Origin: an uncultured Clostridia bacterium
GTDB lineage: Bacteria > Bacillota > Clostridia > UMGS1883
NCBI GenBank assembly: GCA_947626145.1
Contig: CANQRB010000012.1
Span: 1 to 52,757 of the forward strand
Length of the DNA: 52,757 bases
Reading direction: 5' to 3'
Shown here: positions 36,070 to 44,709 of the stretch, one piece after another
How positions within the stretch are numbered: position 1 is the stretch's first letter
Layout: the number at the start of each line of letters is the position of its first letter
Notes under the pieces: generated by a model
What the model saw: only the letters and a program-made list of their open reading frames with translations
What the model was told of the DNA's origin: nothing
The model's database searches: none
Translations under genes and position numbers: made by a program

Positions 36070-37380
36070 CGGATACAGTGTAAATGTCATTTCATTCTGA
36101 GGTACGTCGAAGCTGTCGGCGGCAATGTTCAGCTCGATGCAGGAGTAGGTGAAGTCCCAGCACACCAGCATCTTTCCGTCCCCGTCCAGCTTTGCCGGCA
36201 TGGACAGGCTTACCGGTATGCCGTTGAGCTCCACTTCCGTGGCTCCGGCGGTGATCACGGCCTCAATGCCGTTGTAACGGACGGTCAGCTTATTACCTTT
36301 GCGCTCCGTATCTGCGCCCAGATGCTCAAAGATGTCCTCGATTTCCAGATAGTCGCCGTCGATTTTGACCGGGAAGGGCCGCAGACGCTCCGGTATCTCG
36401 GCTTCGGCCGGAGTTCCGGGGTCGCGGAGCTTGTATTCCAGACCAGCCACGATCACGCTCTCGATTTGGCTCAGATCCAGAATTTCTCTGGGTATGGCCC
36501 TCAGCTGATACAGGACGGGGATTTCGGCGTTCAGGGTCTGACTGGTTCGGTTGCGGTTGACAAAGAGCTGGTTGAAGCTCTTTATCTCTCCGTCCTTCAT
36601 GCGGAAGAAGGCCTCCGAATTTTCGAGATAGCTGTCGTTGTGGTTTGGCATCCACCTGTCAAGGGTTATGCCCGTGGGGGTCAGCACGATGTGCCCGTCG
36701 CCGATGGGCTGGCCCGCAAGGTCGAACTCAAAGCTTTCGATGTCGCCCTTGGCCTCGACGATCACGGTGCGCTTGCCCCGCAGGGGATAGAATATCATTT
36801 TCATGGGCTTGAGGTCGGGATTGTCTATATCCGCCGTCACCGTCCATGTGCGGCTGGTATCGGTGCGCAGGTGCCACAGCTCCGACGTACCGCTGCTGCC
36901 GCCCTGGGCATAGTCGCTCAGATCGGCGAACTTGAAGTCAAAGGCCAGCGACATACTGAGATCTTTCAGCTCCTCCTCCGTTTCCTCGGTCAGGGCCTCA
37001 ACGGTGAACACCGCCATGGCCTGGGTCTGGGTCACAAGGGCCTGATCCACCGTGAACCTGTACCGTCCGTCGGTGAGGGACAGCTCCGGCCGGTCAACGT
37101 ACCGCTCCATATAGCTGCTGTCCCCCAGGAAGTACAGCTTCAGCAGATCCACGTTCACGCTGCTGCTGACCGCCAGCGCCGTCAGGGCCAGAGCCAGAAT
37201 TACGGCGCAGATCACGGCCACCCGCCTCGCCACACGCTGAGCCTTAAAGAGGGCGAGCTCCGGCGGACTCTGATTGAGCTTTTCGTTCACGCTTTTTACG
37301 ACGCTGTCCGCATCCCGTTCAAACATGGCGTTTTCCGGTATGTCAAGGGTTTTCAGGAGTTCTCTCATACGCTTGTTCAT
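36067..37380 (-). CDS. Anti-sigma factor-like membrane protein with copper-amine-oxidase-type C-terminal domain
   Basis: A 437-residue single-pass membrane protein. The first 50 residues are cytoplasmic, followed by one membrane segment (VAVICAVILALALTALAVS) and a large outer part. The last 60-70 residues (VRYNGIEAVITAGATEVELNGIPVSL onwards) look like the stalk domain first named in copper amine oxidases, which is common in clostridial surface proteins. Its gene overlaps the ECF sigma gene by one base, so it is most likely the cognate anti-sigma factor or signal sensor; the middle region I do not recognise. Its stop codon lies in a MITE end. Confidence 0.7.
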   Translation of the reverse strand: MNKRMRELLKTLDIPENAMFERDADSVVKSVNEKLNQSPPELALFKAQRVARRVAVICAVILALALTALAVSSSVNVDLLKLYFLGDSSYMERYVDRPELSLTDGRYRFTVDQALVTQTQAMAVFTVEALTEETEEELKDLSMSLAFDFKFADLSDYAQGGSSGTSELWHLRTDTSRTWTVTADIDNPDLKPMKMIFYPLRGKRTVIVEAKGDIESFEFDLAGQPIGDGHIVLTPTGITLDRWMPNHNDSYLENSEAFFRMKDGEIKSFNQLFVNRNRTSQTLNAEIPVLYQLRAIPREILDLSQIESVIVAGLEYKLRDPGTPAEAEIPERLRPFPVKIDGDYLEIEDIFEHLGADTERKGNKLTVRYNGIEAVITAGATEVELNGIPVSLSMPAKLDGDGKMLVCWDFTYSCIELNIAADSFDVPQNEMTFTLYP

Positions 37381-37913
37381 CAGAGCACCTCCTTTCCGGA
37401 AAATGCTTCCCTGAGCCGGCCGCGGCCTCTCATGAGCTTCATTTTCACGTTGGAAATACTGAGTCCCAGCTCGGCGGCTATCTCTCTCAGCTTCTGGTCG
37501 TTGTAATAATAGCGGAGAAAGATCTCGCTGTCCGGCTGGCCCAGCTTTTCAATTTCGTCATACAGCATACGGGACAGCTCGTTTTTCTCGACGGTGTCCT
37601 CGGGGTTGCCGTAGTCGGACGCGCAGTCCTCCGGCAGCTCCTCCTCGGGCCTCAGGCCCCGCAGCCTTTTGATTGTCATGTTTCGGGCCGTGGCCCCAAT
37701 ATACGCCTTAAGCGACTCGTTGATATTGCCGGCGTTGTTCCAAAGCGCCAGAAAAACGTCGTCCACCAGCTCCTCCATGTCCTCGCGGGTCAGGGAATTG
37801 CCGCCCGTGTTGAAGATTATCGTGCAGACATAGGCGTTGAAGCGGCGGATCACCGTTTCGAGAGAGCTGCGGTTTCGTTTTTGCAGCTTTTCCAATAGCT
37901 GTGCGTCGGTCAT
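37380..37913 (-). CDS. ECF-type RNA polymerase sigma factor
   Basis: A 177-residue sigma-70 family protein of extracytoplasmic-function type. Region 2 spans about 15-90 (DMEELVDDVFLALWNNAG, then AYIGATARNMTIKRLR) and region 4 about 115-170 (DSEIFLRYYYNDQKLREIAAELGLSISNVKMKLMRGRGRL, with the helix-turn-helix). It lacks regions 1 and 3. The pair with the membrane anti-sigma gene suggests control by an envelope signal. Such pairs usually drive their own promoter; I cannot identify the recognition sequence in the 37914-38034 leader. Confidence 0.88.
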   Translation of the reverse strand: MTDAQLLEKLQKRNRSSLETVIRRFNAYVCTIIFNTGGNSLTREDMEELVDDVFLALWNNAGNINESLKAYIGATARNMTIKRLRGLRPEEELPEDCASDYGNPEDTVEKNELSRMLYDEIEKLGQPDSEIFLRYYYNDQKLREIAAELGLSISNVKMKLMRGRGRLREAFSGKEVL

Positions 37914-38034
37914 AGGCCCACCTCCGTATGGAAATTTTCTTCCTGCCTATATATAAAGACACGGGCGGCCGCAAAACGGTCACAGATTTTTTGAAAAAAT
38001 TTTTTCGGCTTTTTTCGGCTGTCATTTTTGCCGT

Positions 38035-38062
38035 AAAAAATCACGCCCCGAAACACGGGGCG
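38035..38062 (-). terminator. Terminator of tRNA-Ala
   Basis: Stem CGCCCCG/CGGGGCG (38044-38062) followed on the minus strand by GA and six T residues. Confidence 0.85.
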
Positions 38063-38087
38063 CGATATCAGTCCGGCGGAACGCCGG

Positions 38088-38163
38088 TGGTGGACTTGAA
38101 GGGATTCGAACCCTCGACCTCTCGGATGCGAACCGAACGCTCTCCCAGCTGAGCTACAAGCCC
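38088..38163 (-). tRNA. tRNA-Ala (anticodon CGC)
   Basis: Cloverleaf on the minus strand: acceptor GGGCTTG with CAAGTCC, giving the G3-U70 pair that marks alanine tRNAs; D-arm GCTC/GAGC; anticodon loop TTCGCAT with CGC; T-arm with TTCGAAT. The discriminator A is followed by an encoded CCA (38088-38090). CGC is the minor alanine isoacceptor, reading GCG, in keeping with a GC-rich genome. Confidence 0.95.
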
Positions 38164-38174
38164 GTTACTTTGTT

Positions 38175-38203
38175 ATTATAGCACATCGTTTTTCATTTTG
38201 CAA
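38175..38203 (-). promoter_or_regulatory. Promoter of tRNA-Ala
   Basis: Minus strand TTGCAA (38198-38203), 17-bp spacer ending in TGTGC, TATAAT (38175-38180). It lies back to back with the NusG-II gene start. Confidence 0.8.
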
Positions 38204-38240
38204 CCATTATTTTTAAAAAATTTCAAAAAAAGGTGATAAC

Positions 38241-38603
38241 GTGAAAAAGCACCTGCTCTGGATATTGATTTTCGCCGTCCTCTGTCTTGTCTGCGCCGCC
38301 GCCGTTTTCCTCATGGGCCGGAGCGGCGGCCGCACCGCCGTGGTTGCCGTGGACGGGGAGACCGTACGCACCCTCGACCTCGCCGAGGACTGCGAGATCG
38401 ACGTTTCCCTCGGGGACGGGGAGTTCAACCACATAAGCGTCAAGGGCGGACGGGTGGCCGTCACCGACGCCAGCTGTCCCGACCGGCTCTGCGTCCGTCG
38501 GGGCTACATAAGGGACGGGGTGCCCATCGTCTGCCTGCCCCACCGGCTCACCGTCGAGGTGCGGGGCGGGAGCGGCGGCGTGGACGCCGTGACGGGGAGG
38601 TGA
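38241..38603 (+). CDS. NusG domain II-containing membrane-anchored protein
   Basis: A 120-residue protein with one N-terminal membrane segment (LLWILIFAVLCLVCAAAVFLM) and an outer beta domain of the NusG_II type, marked by SCPDRLCVRRG and PIVCLPHRLTVEV. The two Cys-containing loops are family features. It is not a transcription factor. It starts with GTG, preceded by AAAGGTG. Genes of this family are often next to a Gx transporter and ApbE, as here, which suggests a role in extracytoplasmic redox or flavin chemistry; the exact role is unknown. Confidence 0.85.
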   Translation: MKKHLLWILIFAVLCLVCAAAVFLMGRSGGRTAVVAVDGETVRTLDLAEDCEIDVSLGDGEFNHISVKGGRVAVTDASCPDRLCVRRGYIRDGVPIVCLPHRLTVEVRGGSGGVDAVTGR

Positions 38604-38607
38604 GGGC

Positions 38608-39096
38608 GTGAAGGTCAAAAAACTGACGTTTATGGCCCTGCTGCTGGCCATAGCCCTGACAATTTTCGTGATAGAGGCCCAAATTCCTCCCCTTGTACCC
38701 ATAGCGGGAGTGAAGCTGGGACTGGCCAATGTGGTGACCCTGGCGGCCCTCGTCTGGCTCGGCCGAAAGGAAGCCCTGGCCGTGCTGGTGCTCAGGATAA
38801 TCCTCGGCAGCGTCTTTGCCGGACAGGCTGTGAGCTTTATTTACAGCATGAGCGGCGGCCTGCTCTGCTTCATTGTTATGGCTCTTTGCATCAGGCCCTT
38901 GGGTCGGGAACGGCTGTGGGTGGTGAGCGTGTTGGGGGCCATAGCTCATAACGTCGGCCAGATATTGGCGGCCATGGCCCTCACCGGTACTCCGGCGGTC
39001 GCCGCCTATCTGCCGATGCTGATAATTTCCGCCGTGCTGACCGGAGCCTTTACCGGTCTCACGGCTCAGGCTTTGACATCAAGATTGGGGAAGTGA
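38608..39096 (+). CDS. Gx transporter family protein (heptaprenyl diphosphate synthase component I-like)
   Basis: A 162-residue membrane protein with about five segments, starting LTFMALLLAIALTIFVIEAQIPPLVPIAGVKLGLANVVTLAAL, the family signature (PIPGVKLGLAN type). The family was once named after heptaprenyl diphosphate synthase component I, but resembles substrate-binding components of ECF-type uptake systems. It lies 4 bp after the NusG-II gene and 3 bp before apbE, so all three are surely one operon. Confidence 0.85.
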   Translation: MKVKKLTFMALLLAIALTIFVIEAQIPPLVPIAGVKLGLANVVTLAALVWLGRKEALAVLVLRIILGSVFAGQAVSFIYSMSGGLLCFIVMALCIRPLGRERLWVVSVLGAIAHNVGQILAAMALTGTPAVAAYLPMLIISAVLTGAFTGLTAQALTSRLGK

Positions 39097-39099
39097 AGC

Positions 39100-40080
39100 A
39101 TGAAACGAGCTCTGATTTTTATACTTGCCGCCCTGCTGCTGACCTCCTGCGGACAGACCGAGGAGCACAGCGCCACGGTTTTTGCCATGGACACCGTTAT
39201 GGAGCTCACCGCCTATGGGGAGAACGGCGAGGCGGCCCTTGAAGCCGCCAAGACCGAGATATACCGGCTGGACGGCCTTTTTGACCGCCGTAATGAGGAC
39301 GGCGAGATTTTTGCGCTGAACAAAAACGGCGGCGGCGAGGTTTCCGACGACACCGCCGGACTGTTGCGCAGGGGCGAGGAGATACGGGCCCTCACCGGCG
39401 GGGCCTTTGACATGACCGTGGCTCCGGTCATGGACCTCTGGGGCTTTTACGGTCAGGACTATCGGGTGCCCGACGGAGCCGAGCTGGCCGCCGCACTGGA
39501 AAAGGTGGGCGGAGAGGTGACCGTCGAGGGAAACACCGTTACCCTCGGCGAGGGGACGCTGCTCGACCCCGGCGGCATAGCCAAGGGCTGGGCCTCCGCG
39601 AGACTGATGGAGATATTTCGGGAAAAAGGCGTAACCTCCGGTCTGGTCTCTTTGGGCGGCAGCGTTCAGGCTCTGGGCTCCCGCCCCGACGGAACTCCTT
39701 GGCGGGTGGCCATACAGGATCCCGACGGGGAGGGCTATGCCGCCGTGTTGTCTTTGACCGACACGGCCGCCGTCACCTCCGGGGATTATCAGCGATATTT
39801 TGAACAGGACGGGAAGATATACCACCATATCATTGACCCTTCCACGGGCCGGCCGGCGGACAGCGGTCTCCGTTCGGTGACGGTGGTCTGCCGTGACGGG
39901 GCGCTGGCCGACGGACTTTCCACCGCTCTGTTTGTCATGGGTCGTGAGCGTGCCCTCGACCTATGGCGCGAGAGCGGAGGATTTGAGGCGGTGTTCATAG
40001 ATTCCGACGGCGGGATCGCCGCCACGGCCGGACTTCGGGGCCTCATACGCAGCGATAAGGAGATAGTGTTTTGTGAATAA
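39100..40080 (+). CDS. apbE: FAD:protein FMN transferase (ApbE), lipoprotein
   Basis: A 326-residue lipoprotein that attaches FMN to Thr or Ser of target proteins outside the membrane. The signal peptide ends in the lipobox LLTSC with the anchor cysteine at 17. Conserved parts are ATVFAMDTVMELTAYG, LDPGGIAKGWASARLME, SLGGSVQALG and VTSGDYQRYFEQDGK with YHHIIDPSTGRPAD, which hold the metal and flavin sites. No FMN-binding target protein is encoded in the window, so its substrate lies elsewhere. A repeat element begins right at its stop codon. Confidence 0.93.
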   Translation: MKRALIFILAALLLTSCGQTEEHSATVFAMDTVMELTAYGENGEAALEAAKTEIYRLDGLFDRRNEDGEIFALNKNGGGEVSDDTAGLLRRGEEIRALTGGAFDMTVAPVMDLWGFYGQDYRVPDGAELAAALEKVGGEVTVEGNTVTLGEGTLLDPGGIAKGWASARLMEIFREKGVTSGLVSLGGSVQALGSRPDGTPWRVAIQDPDGEGYAAVLSLTDTAAVTSGDYQRYFEQDGKIYHHIIDPSTGRPADSGLRSVTVVCRDGALADGLSTALFVMGRERALDLWRESGGFEAVFIDSDGGIAATAGLRGLIRSDKEIVFCE

Positions 40081-40318
40081 TTAGGAATAATTAAAATGAG
40101 GAATGAGGAGTGAGGAATTAGGAATAAAACGGGCAACCACTCAGGTTTTGCTAAATATAATACGACAAAATATCCGATATGTCGCAACAATCCATTGCGG
40201 CATACCGGATATTTGTCATTTATTTATTCATCAACGACAAAACGCCGTGACTGTTCCGTCAGTATTCCTCATTCCTCATTTCTAATTCCTCATTTTCTAC
40301 CTCCTCATTTTCCACCTC
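40079..40318. repeat. Full copy of the heptamer repeat element, running into the ligase-like gene
   Basis: About 240 bp between two converging genes. The left end (GGAATGA, GGAGTGA, GGAATTA units) starts at the apbE stop. The middle has a separate hairpin, AATATCCGATATG...CATACCGGATATT (about 40170-40212), then the core CAACGACAAAACG and CCGTCAG. The right end of inverted units forms the last codons of the 40259-42046 gene. Confidence 0.85.
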
Positions 40319-42046
40319 TTCGCCCTCGTCGCCGTAGCCGAAGTCCATCCTGATATAGGGCTGGGCCCGGTCGGCGCAGTCGGTGATGAGCTTCTTCCGC
40401 TCCATATCGTCCACCGCCTCGGCCAGCTCAAGTATGCGCTGGTAATAGCGGTTGGCGGTGACGCTGCCCTTTTGAGTGGTCTCGATGAGAGAATAGAGAT
40501 GCTCCGCCGCCCTGACCTTGGCGTCCTCCCACAGGGGGGACAGCTCCATGGCCCGGGCGTCCAGATCGGCCGCCCGGGCAAATTTGCCGCCAAGGGCCTC
40601 GATTTCGGCGTATTCCGCCATATAGGGGCCGGTCTCGCCGTCTCGCTCGACGGCCTCCTGTATGTAGTATTCGGCGTAGGCAAGGTCGTTGCGCGCCCCG
40701 TCCTTTTCATAATCCGCCCGATAACAGCGGGCCGCCCGCCAGCAGCAGTCCCCGTCCAGAGGATCCAGCCGCGCGGCCATTGCCAGCGTTCCGGCGTCGG
40801 AGGTCTTGATGCCGTGATTTTTCATTCCGGCGCAGACGCCCAGCACTCCGCCGTAAAGAGCCAGCGCTCCCAGCACTCCCGCCACGGCGAACCGTGCGGG
40901 CCTTATCCTGACGGAGAGTGTCCGCCCCTGCCGCCACTCTCCGTAGACAAGCACCCCGGCCAGCAGCATCAGCGCCCCGAGACTGCTCTCGGCATGAGTT
41001 AGGAGAGTGAAAACCGTAAGCGCCGCTCCAAAGGCGCTGAACAGGCTCTTTCGGCTTACGGCCACGTGAATAGTCCAGGCGAGGACGGCCATAATGCCCA
41101 GCACCCCGGCCAGCCCCAGCGAGGAGATCAGCTCCGCGCCCAGCCCCGCCGAGGCCGCGTCGTAATAGACGGACTGGAACTCGCCCTGACGGAGGAGAAA
41201 GCCGCCGCCGCCCAGACCGCCGATATTTTTAAGCCCGCAGAGTATGCCGTCGGCAAAGGGCCGCAGGCCCTCGATCGAGCCACGAAGGGCCTGCACCGTC
41301 AGGGCTCCGGCGGAAAGCACGGCCGCCGCCGCACCGGCAATACAGGTCAGGAGGTTCCGCCGGCCGAGGGAGGCGAATATCAGAAAAACGCCTCCCGCCA
41401 GCACCGTCAGCAGGCTGCGGCTCATAACGAGCACAAAGGCCAGAGGCAGACCGGCGGCAAAGGCCGAGCCCCTGAGCCGGCCCTTCCTGTCCCGAAGGGC
41501 CGACTGACAGCACCACAGCCCGGTGAGCATGAACATACCCACCAAATCGCGGTCGCCCAGACCGGCGGCAAAGGCCCCGTTCAGAGAAAACCGCCGTATT
41601 ATCATCCAGTCCAGAATGTTCCACACCCCGCACACCAGCGCGGAGATCAGCACCAGCCCCGTTAGCCGCGGGCCGATGTCCTTTTCCTGAGCGAAATAGT
41701 CCGCCGCCAGCATGGCCGCCAGCAGCACCGTCAGCAGCACGAAGCACAGCCTCATCTGTCCGGCCCGTCCGTCGGCCCAGATCAGCACAAAAAGAGCGTA
41801 AACCAGCATGGCCCCGCCCACGGCGATATTTACGGAAAAATGTATCCTGCCGGTTTCAAACAGCCGGAAAACGAACGTCGCCGCCGTCACGGCAAACACG
41901 GCGTACAGCCCCCAGCCTCCCGCCGCGCTCCCCAGCAGGGTGGGCCCCAGCAGGATAAAGGCCGCCGCCAGCAGCTCCAGCAGCCGCTTGCCCGAAAAGG
42001 CTCCATTACCGCTCTTCCTCACCGTTTTCAGCTTCCTCCCTGACAA
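40259..42046 (-). CDS. O-antigen ligase-like polytopic membrane protein with TPR-like C-terminus
   Basis: A 595-residue membrane protein with about 11-12 hydrophobic segments over residues 15-420, a large outer loop around 255-310, and a soluble C-terminal part of about 160 residues with TPR-like helices (DPLDGDCCWRAARCYRADYEK, AEYYIQEAVERDGETG). This is the layout of Wzy/WaaL-type polymerases or ligases in Gram-positives; the substrate is not known. The last 20 residues (EEVENEEVENEELEMRNEEY) come from the repeat element, whose conserved CTGACGG supplies the TGA stop. It overlaps the CBS-domain gene upstream by 41 bp. Confidence 0.75.
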   Translation of the reverse strand: MSGRKLKTVRKSGNGAFSGKRLLELLAAAFILLGPTLLGSAAGGWGLYAVFAVTAATFVFRLFETGRIHFSVNIAVGGAMLVYALFVLIWADGRAGQMRLCFVLLTVLLAAMLAADYFAQEKDIGPRLTGLVLISALVCGVWNILDWMIIRRFSLNGAFAAGLGDRDLVGMFMLTGLWCCQSALRDRKGRLRGSAFAAGLPLAFVLVMSRSLLTVLAGGVFLIFASLGRRNLLTCIAGAAAAVLSAGALTVQALRGSIEGLRPFADGILCGLKNIGGLGGGGFLLRQGEFQSVYYDAASAGLGAELISSLGLAGVLGIMAVLAWTIHVAVSRKSLFSAFGAALTVFTLLTHAESSLGALMLLAGVLVYGEWRQGRTLSVRIRPARFAVAGVLGALALYGGVLGVCAGMKNHGIKTSDAGTLAMAARLDPLDGDCCWRAARCYRADYEKDGARNDLAYAEYYIQEAVERDGETGPYMAEYAEIEALGGKFARAADLDARAMELSPLWEDAKVRAAEHLYSLIETTQKGSVTANRYYQRILELAEAVDDMERKKLITDCADRAQPYIRMDFGYGDEGEEVENEEVENEELEMRNEEY

Positions 42047-43307
42047 CGCAGACCAGAACCTTCTCTATTCTGCGATCCTCGATTTTAACTATTTTCATGG
42101 CCAGTCCGTAGGCCTCGATTTCAAACGTGGAGCCGTCCTCGGGTATGGTGTCCATCTGTGCGAAAATGAGCCCGCCGATGGTGTCGTACTCCTCCACGGG
42201 CAGCCTTACGCCCAGCTCCTCCGCCACCTCATCCAAGGGGGCGGTGCCGTCTATCTCCCAGGTGTTGTCGTCAAGCTGCACGATGGGCTCCGGCTCGGCC
42301 TGTTCCTCTTTTTCATCGTTGATATGGCCCACAAGCTCCTCCAGCAGGTCGTCCATGGTGACGACGCCGCTGAAGCCGCCGTACTCGTCAACAACAACGG
42401 CCATGTGGTTCTTCTCCTGCTGCATATTGCGGAAAAGCACGTCCGTGGACACGGTTTCGGGCACGATATAGGCCTTGTGAATGATGCCGCTGACATCGCC
42501 GCTGCCGTCATAGAGGAACTCGTAAAGCTCCCGGGCGTAAACGATGCCCTCTATGTTGTCAATAGTCTTGCCGCAGACGGGAAAACGGGAAAAGCCCGTA
42601 TCCCGCACCTGCTTTTCCCACTCCCGGGGGTCGTCCCCCAGCCGGAGGACGGCAACGTCGATGCGGTGGGTCATAACGTCGGCGGCGGACATACTGTCGA
42701 ACTCAAATATATTCTGTATGAACTCCTGCTCCTCGGGGGCTATGACGCCGGTTTCGGTGCCGATGTCCACCATCATGCGGATCTCCTCCTCGGTCACGTC
42801 CTCCAGCTCCTCGTCGGGTGCCACGCCGAAAAGACCGGCGCAGAGCTTCGCCAGCCAGAGGCAGGCGGCCACCGGCGGCAGGCTTATGAAGTAAAAGCCC
42901 TCCATGACCCATGTCATTTTGCGGGACACGGCGGCAAAGTGCTTGCGCCCCACCCGCGAGGGAGCCAGACGGCCGATGATGACCGAGGCCATTGCCACGG
43001 CCACGGCCAGCAGACAGGCCACCACCGGGCCGCTGTAATCTATGACGGCGCCGATGTACGCCGTGGTCAGCATGCCCACGCAGATATAGAGCAGAGTTGT
43101 CCAGAAGCGGTAACCCACAACGAACCGTACCTCGTTTTCCTTCAGCCTGAGCAGGCGGCCGGGATGGCCCTCCTCACCGTCCTCGGCGGCCTTCCGCAGG
43201 GCGGTGATGTTAAGCTCCTCCAAAGACACGGTCAGGACGGTGAACAGTCCGCATAGGATAAGCAGCCCAAGCTGCATAATACTCGCCGGGAGAGGTTCCA
43301 AATTCAA
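42006..43307 (-). CDS. Hemolysin/CorC family protein with CNNM and CBS domains
   Basis: A 433-residue membrane protein. Residues about 5-195 form the CNNM (DUF21) membrane domain, starting LGLLILCGLFTVLTVSLEELNI; about 205-325 hold two CBS modules (MTHRIDVAVLRLGDD, VDEYGGFSGVVTMDDLLEELVG); the C-terminal 80 residues form the CorC_HlyC transporter-associated domain (EIDGTAPLDEVAEELG, DTIGGLIF). Relatives act in magnesium or cobalt export. The end overlaps the ligase-like gene, suggesting one message. Confidence 0.9.
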   Translation of the reverse strand: MNLEPLPASIMQLGLLILCGLFTVLTVSLEELNITALRKAAEDGEEGHPGRLLRLKENEVRFVVGYRFWTTLLYICVGMLTTAYIGAVIDYSGPVVACLLAVAVAMASVIIGRLAPSRVGRKHFAAVSRKMTWVMEGFYFISLPPVAACLWLAKLCAGLFGVAPDEELEDVTEEEIRMMVDIGTETGVIAPEEQEFIQNIFEFDSMSAADVMTHRIDVAVLRLGDDPREWEKQVRDTGFSRFPVCGKTIDNIEGIVYARELYEFLYDGSGDVSGIIHKAYIVPETVSTDVLFRNMQQEKNHMAVVVDEYGGFSGVVTMDDLLEELVGHINDEKEEQAEPEPIVQLDDNTWEIDGTAPLDEVAEELGVRLPVEEYDTIGGLIFAQMDTIPEDGSTFEIEAYGLAMKIVKIEDRRIEKVLVCVVREEAENGEEER

Positions 43308-43333
43308 TCAACCTTTCTTTTCCTTTTTCTTGA

Positions 43334-43990
43334 TTATCTTACCACGTACAGCAGCACGGCGAAGAAGTGCAGAATGCTGCCGCCCAGCACGAACAGGTGC
43401 CAGATGGAGTGCATATACGCCACTTTTTTCATGCAGTAGAACACCACGCCCAGCATATACACCAGGCCTCCGGCCAGGAGCAGGGCGATCCCGCCGGCGG
43501 CCAACGAGGCTTTGAGGGTGCCCCACATGGCCACCACGGCCCAGCCAAGGGCGATATAGCTGATCAGGCTGGCGATCCGAAATTTTTCCATATCAATGGC
43601 GTTGAGGGTTATGCCCAGCGCCGTCACGCCCCATACTATGCCGAAGAGGATCCAGCCGCCGTGCTGGCGCAGGGTACAGAGGGCGATGGGGGTATAGGTT
43701 CCGGCGATGAGCAGGTAGATGCTGCAATGATCCAGCACCCGGAACACCTTTTTTGCGCCTTTGGCGCTGATGGCGTGATAGAGGGTGCTCATGGTGAACA
43801 GCACTATCATTGTCGCGCCGTAAATGGCCCCGCTGACCACGCCGTAAACGTTGTGGGCCTTGGCCGCGAACACCACCAGCAGCACCAGCGCCGCCACGCC
43901 AAGCAGGGCGCCTATGCCGTGGGTCACCGAGCTGAATATTTCCTCCCCAAGGGAGTAGAGCTTCCCCTTGCGTCTGACCGCCGTCGTCAT
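43334..43990 (-). CDS. Hemolysin III family protein (PAQR-type)
   Basis: A 218-residue membrane protein with seven segments. The family signature EEIFSSVTHGIGALLGVAALVLL is at the start, STLYHAI follows, and the metal-site histidines include DHCSIYLLIAGTYTP and HSIWHLFVLGGSILHFFAV. The start is the ATG at 43990 with GGAGGGG 6 bp upstream; a longer frame to 44032 would extend into the promoter. No haemolytic activity should be assumed; bacterial members are mostly uncharacterised hydrolase-like proteins. Confidence 0.9.
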   Translation of the reverse strand: MTTAVRRKGKLYSLGEEIFSSVTHGIGALLGVAALVLLVVFAAKAHNVYGVVSGAIYGATMIVLFTMSTLYHAISAKGAKKVFRVLDHCSIYLLIAGTYTPIALCTLRQHGGWILFGIVWGVTALGITLNAIDMEKFRIASLISYIALGWAVVAMWGTLKASLAAGGIALLLAGGLVYMLGVVFYCMKKVAYMHSIWHLFVLGGSILHFFAVLLYVVR

Positions 43991-44022
43991 GTCGATCCCC
44001 TCCGTTTCGTTTAGTAAATTAC

Positions 44023-44051
44023 AGTATAGCATATTTTTTCCCGCTCCGCAA
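44023..44051 (-). promoter_or_regulatory. Promoter of the hemolysin III gene
   Basis: Minus strand TTGCGG (44046-44051), 17-bp spacer ending in ATGC, TATACT (44023-44028). Confidence 0.65.
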
Positions 44052-44185
44052 CGGATTTAATAAAAATGTTACATTTTTTTAAAATTCGCCGGGAGAGATT
44101 TTGTGCGGCGTTTCGCACCGTAAAATCGGCCGGCGGCGGGCGGGACAAAAAAGTTACATTTTTTCATTAAAAATAAGCATTAGAC

Positions 44186-44214
44186 TTGACAAATCAAAGA
44201 AAAAGTGGTAAGAT
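44186..44214 (+). promoter_or_regulatory. Promoter of the Rrf2 regulator gene, with possible operator
   Basis: TTGACA (44186-44191), 17-bp spacer, TAAGAT (44209-44214). Just downstream, TTATATATGATTTTTATATAA (around 44228-44248) is an AT-rich imperfect palindrome in the place where an Rrf2 protein could bind its own promoter. Confidence 0.6.
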
Positions 44215-44263
44215 AAAATCATAGAGGTTATATATGATTTTTATATAAAAGGAGAGTGACAGC

Positions 44264-44707
44264 ATGAAGATCTCGACCCGTGGGCGTTACGCCCTGCGCA
44301 CTATGATAGATATTGCCGTAAATTCCGAGGGCGGCAGAAACATAACCATCAAGGAAATTTCCAAAAGGCAGGGTATTTCCGTCAAGTATCTGGAGCAGAT
44401 CGTCAGTGTGCTGTCCAAGGCCCGTCTGCTGCGGAGCGTGCGGGGGGCCCAGGGGGGCTATCGGCTGAGCCGCGCGCCCGAGGAATACACCGTGGGCGAG
44501 ATACTGCGGCTGGCTGAGGGCGGCCTGGCGCCGGTGGAGTGTCTTGACTCCGAGGAGAATATCTGTCCCCGTCGGGGGAACTGTTCCACCCTTGCCTTCT
44601 GGGAGGGGCTGAATAAGGTCATCAGCGACTATGTGGACAGCGTCACTCTGGCCGATCTGGCCAGTCGGGAGCGGGAGTCCCACGCCGGCGGGGAATACTG
44701 CATATAG
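44264..44707 (+). CDS. Rrf2 family transcription regulator, IscR-like
   Basis: A 147-residue winged-helix regulator. It starts MKISTRGRYALRTMIDIA, and the recognition helix lies in ISVKYLEQIVSVLSKARLL with the wing GAQGGYRLSR. Three cysteines, ECLDSEENICPRRGNC (about 93-108), match the spacing of the iron-sulfur ligands in IscR-type members, so it probably senses iron-sulfur or redox state. In related genomes a cysteine desulfurase gene often follows; here a restriction island follows instead. GGAGAGTG precedes the ATG. Confidence 0.9.
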   Translation: MKISTRGRYALRTMIDIAVNSEGGRNITIKEISKRQGISVKYLEQIVSVLSKARLLRSVRGAQGGYRLSRAPEEYTVGEILRLAEGGLAPVECLDSEENICPRRGNCSTLAFWEGLNKVISDYVDSVTLADLASRERESHAGGEYCI

Positions 44708-44709
44708 GG

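Noticed and set aside
36067-37380. Copper amine oxidase enzyme
   Set aside because: Only the small stalk-like domain is present at the C-terminus; no catalytic domain or topaquinone motif, and the gene is coupled to an ECF sigma factor.
40079-40318. Heptamer arrays as a possible CRISPR array
   Set aside because: The units are 7 bp, contiguous and without spacers; the two ends are inverted relative to each other and no cas genes are present.
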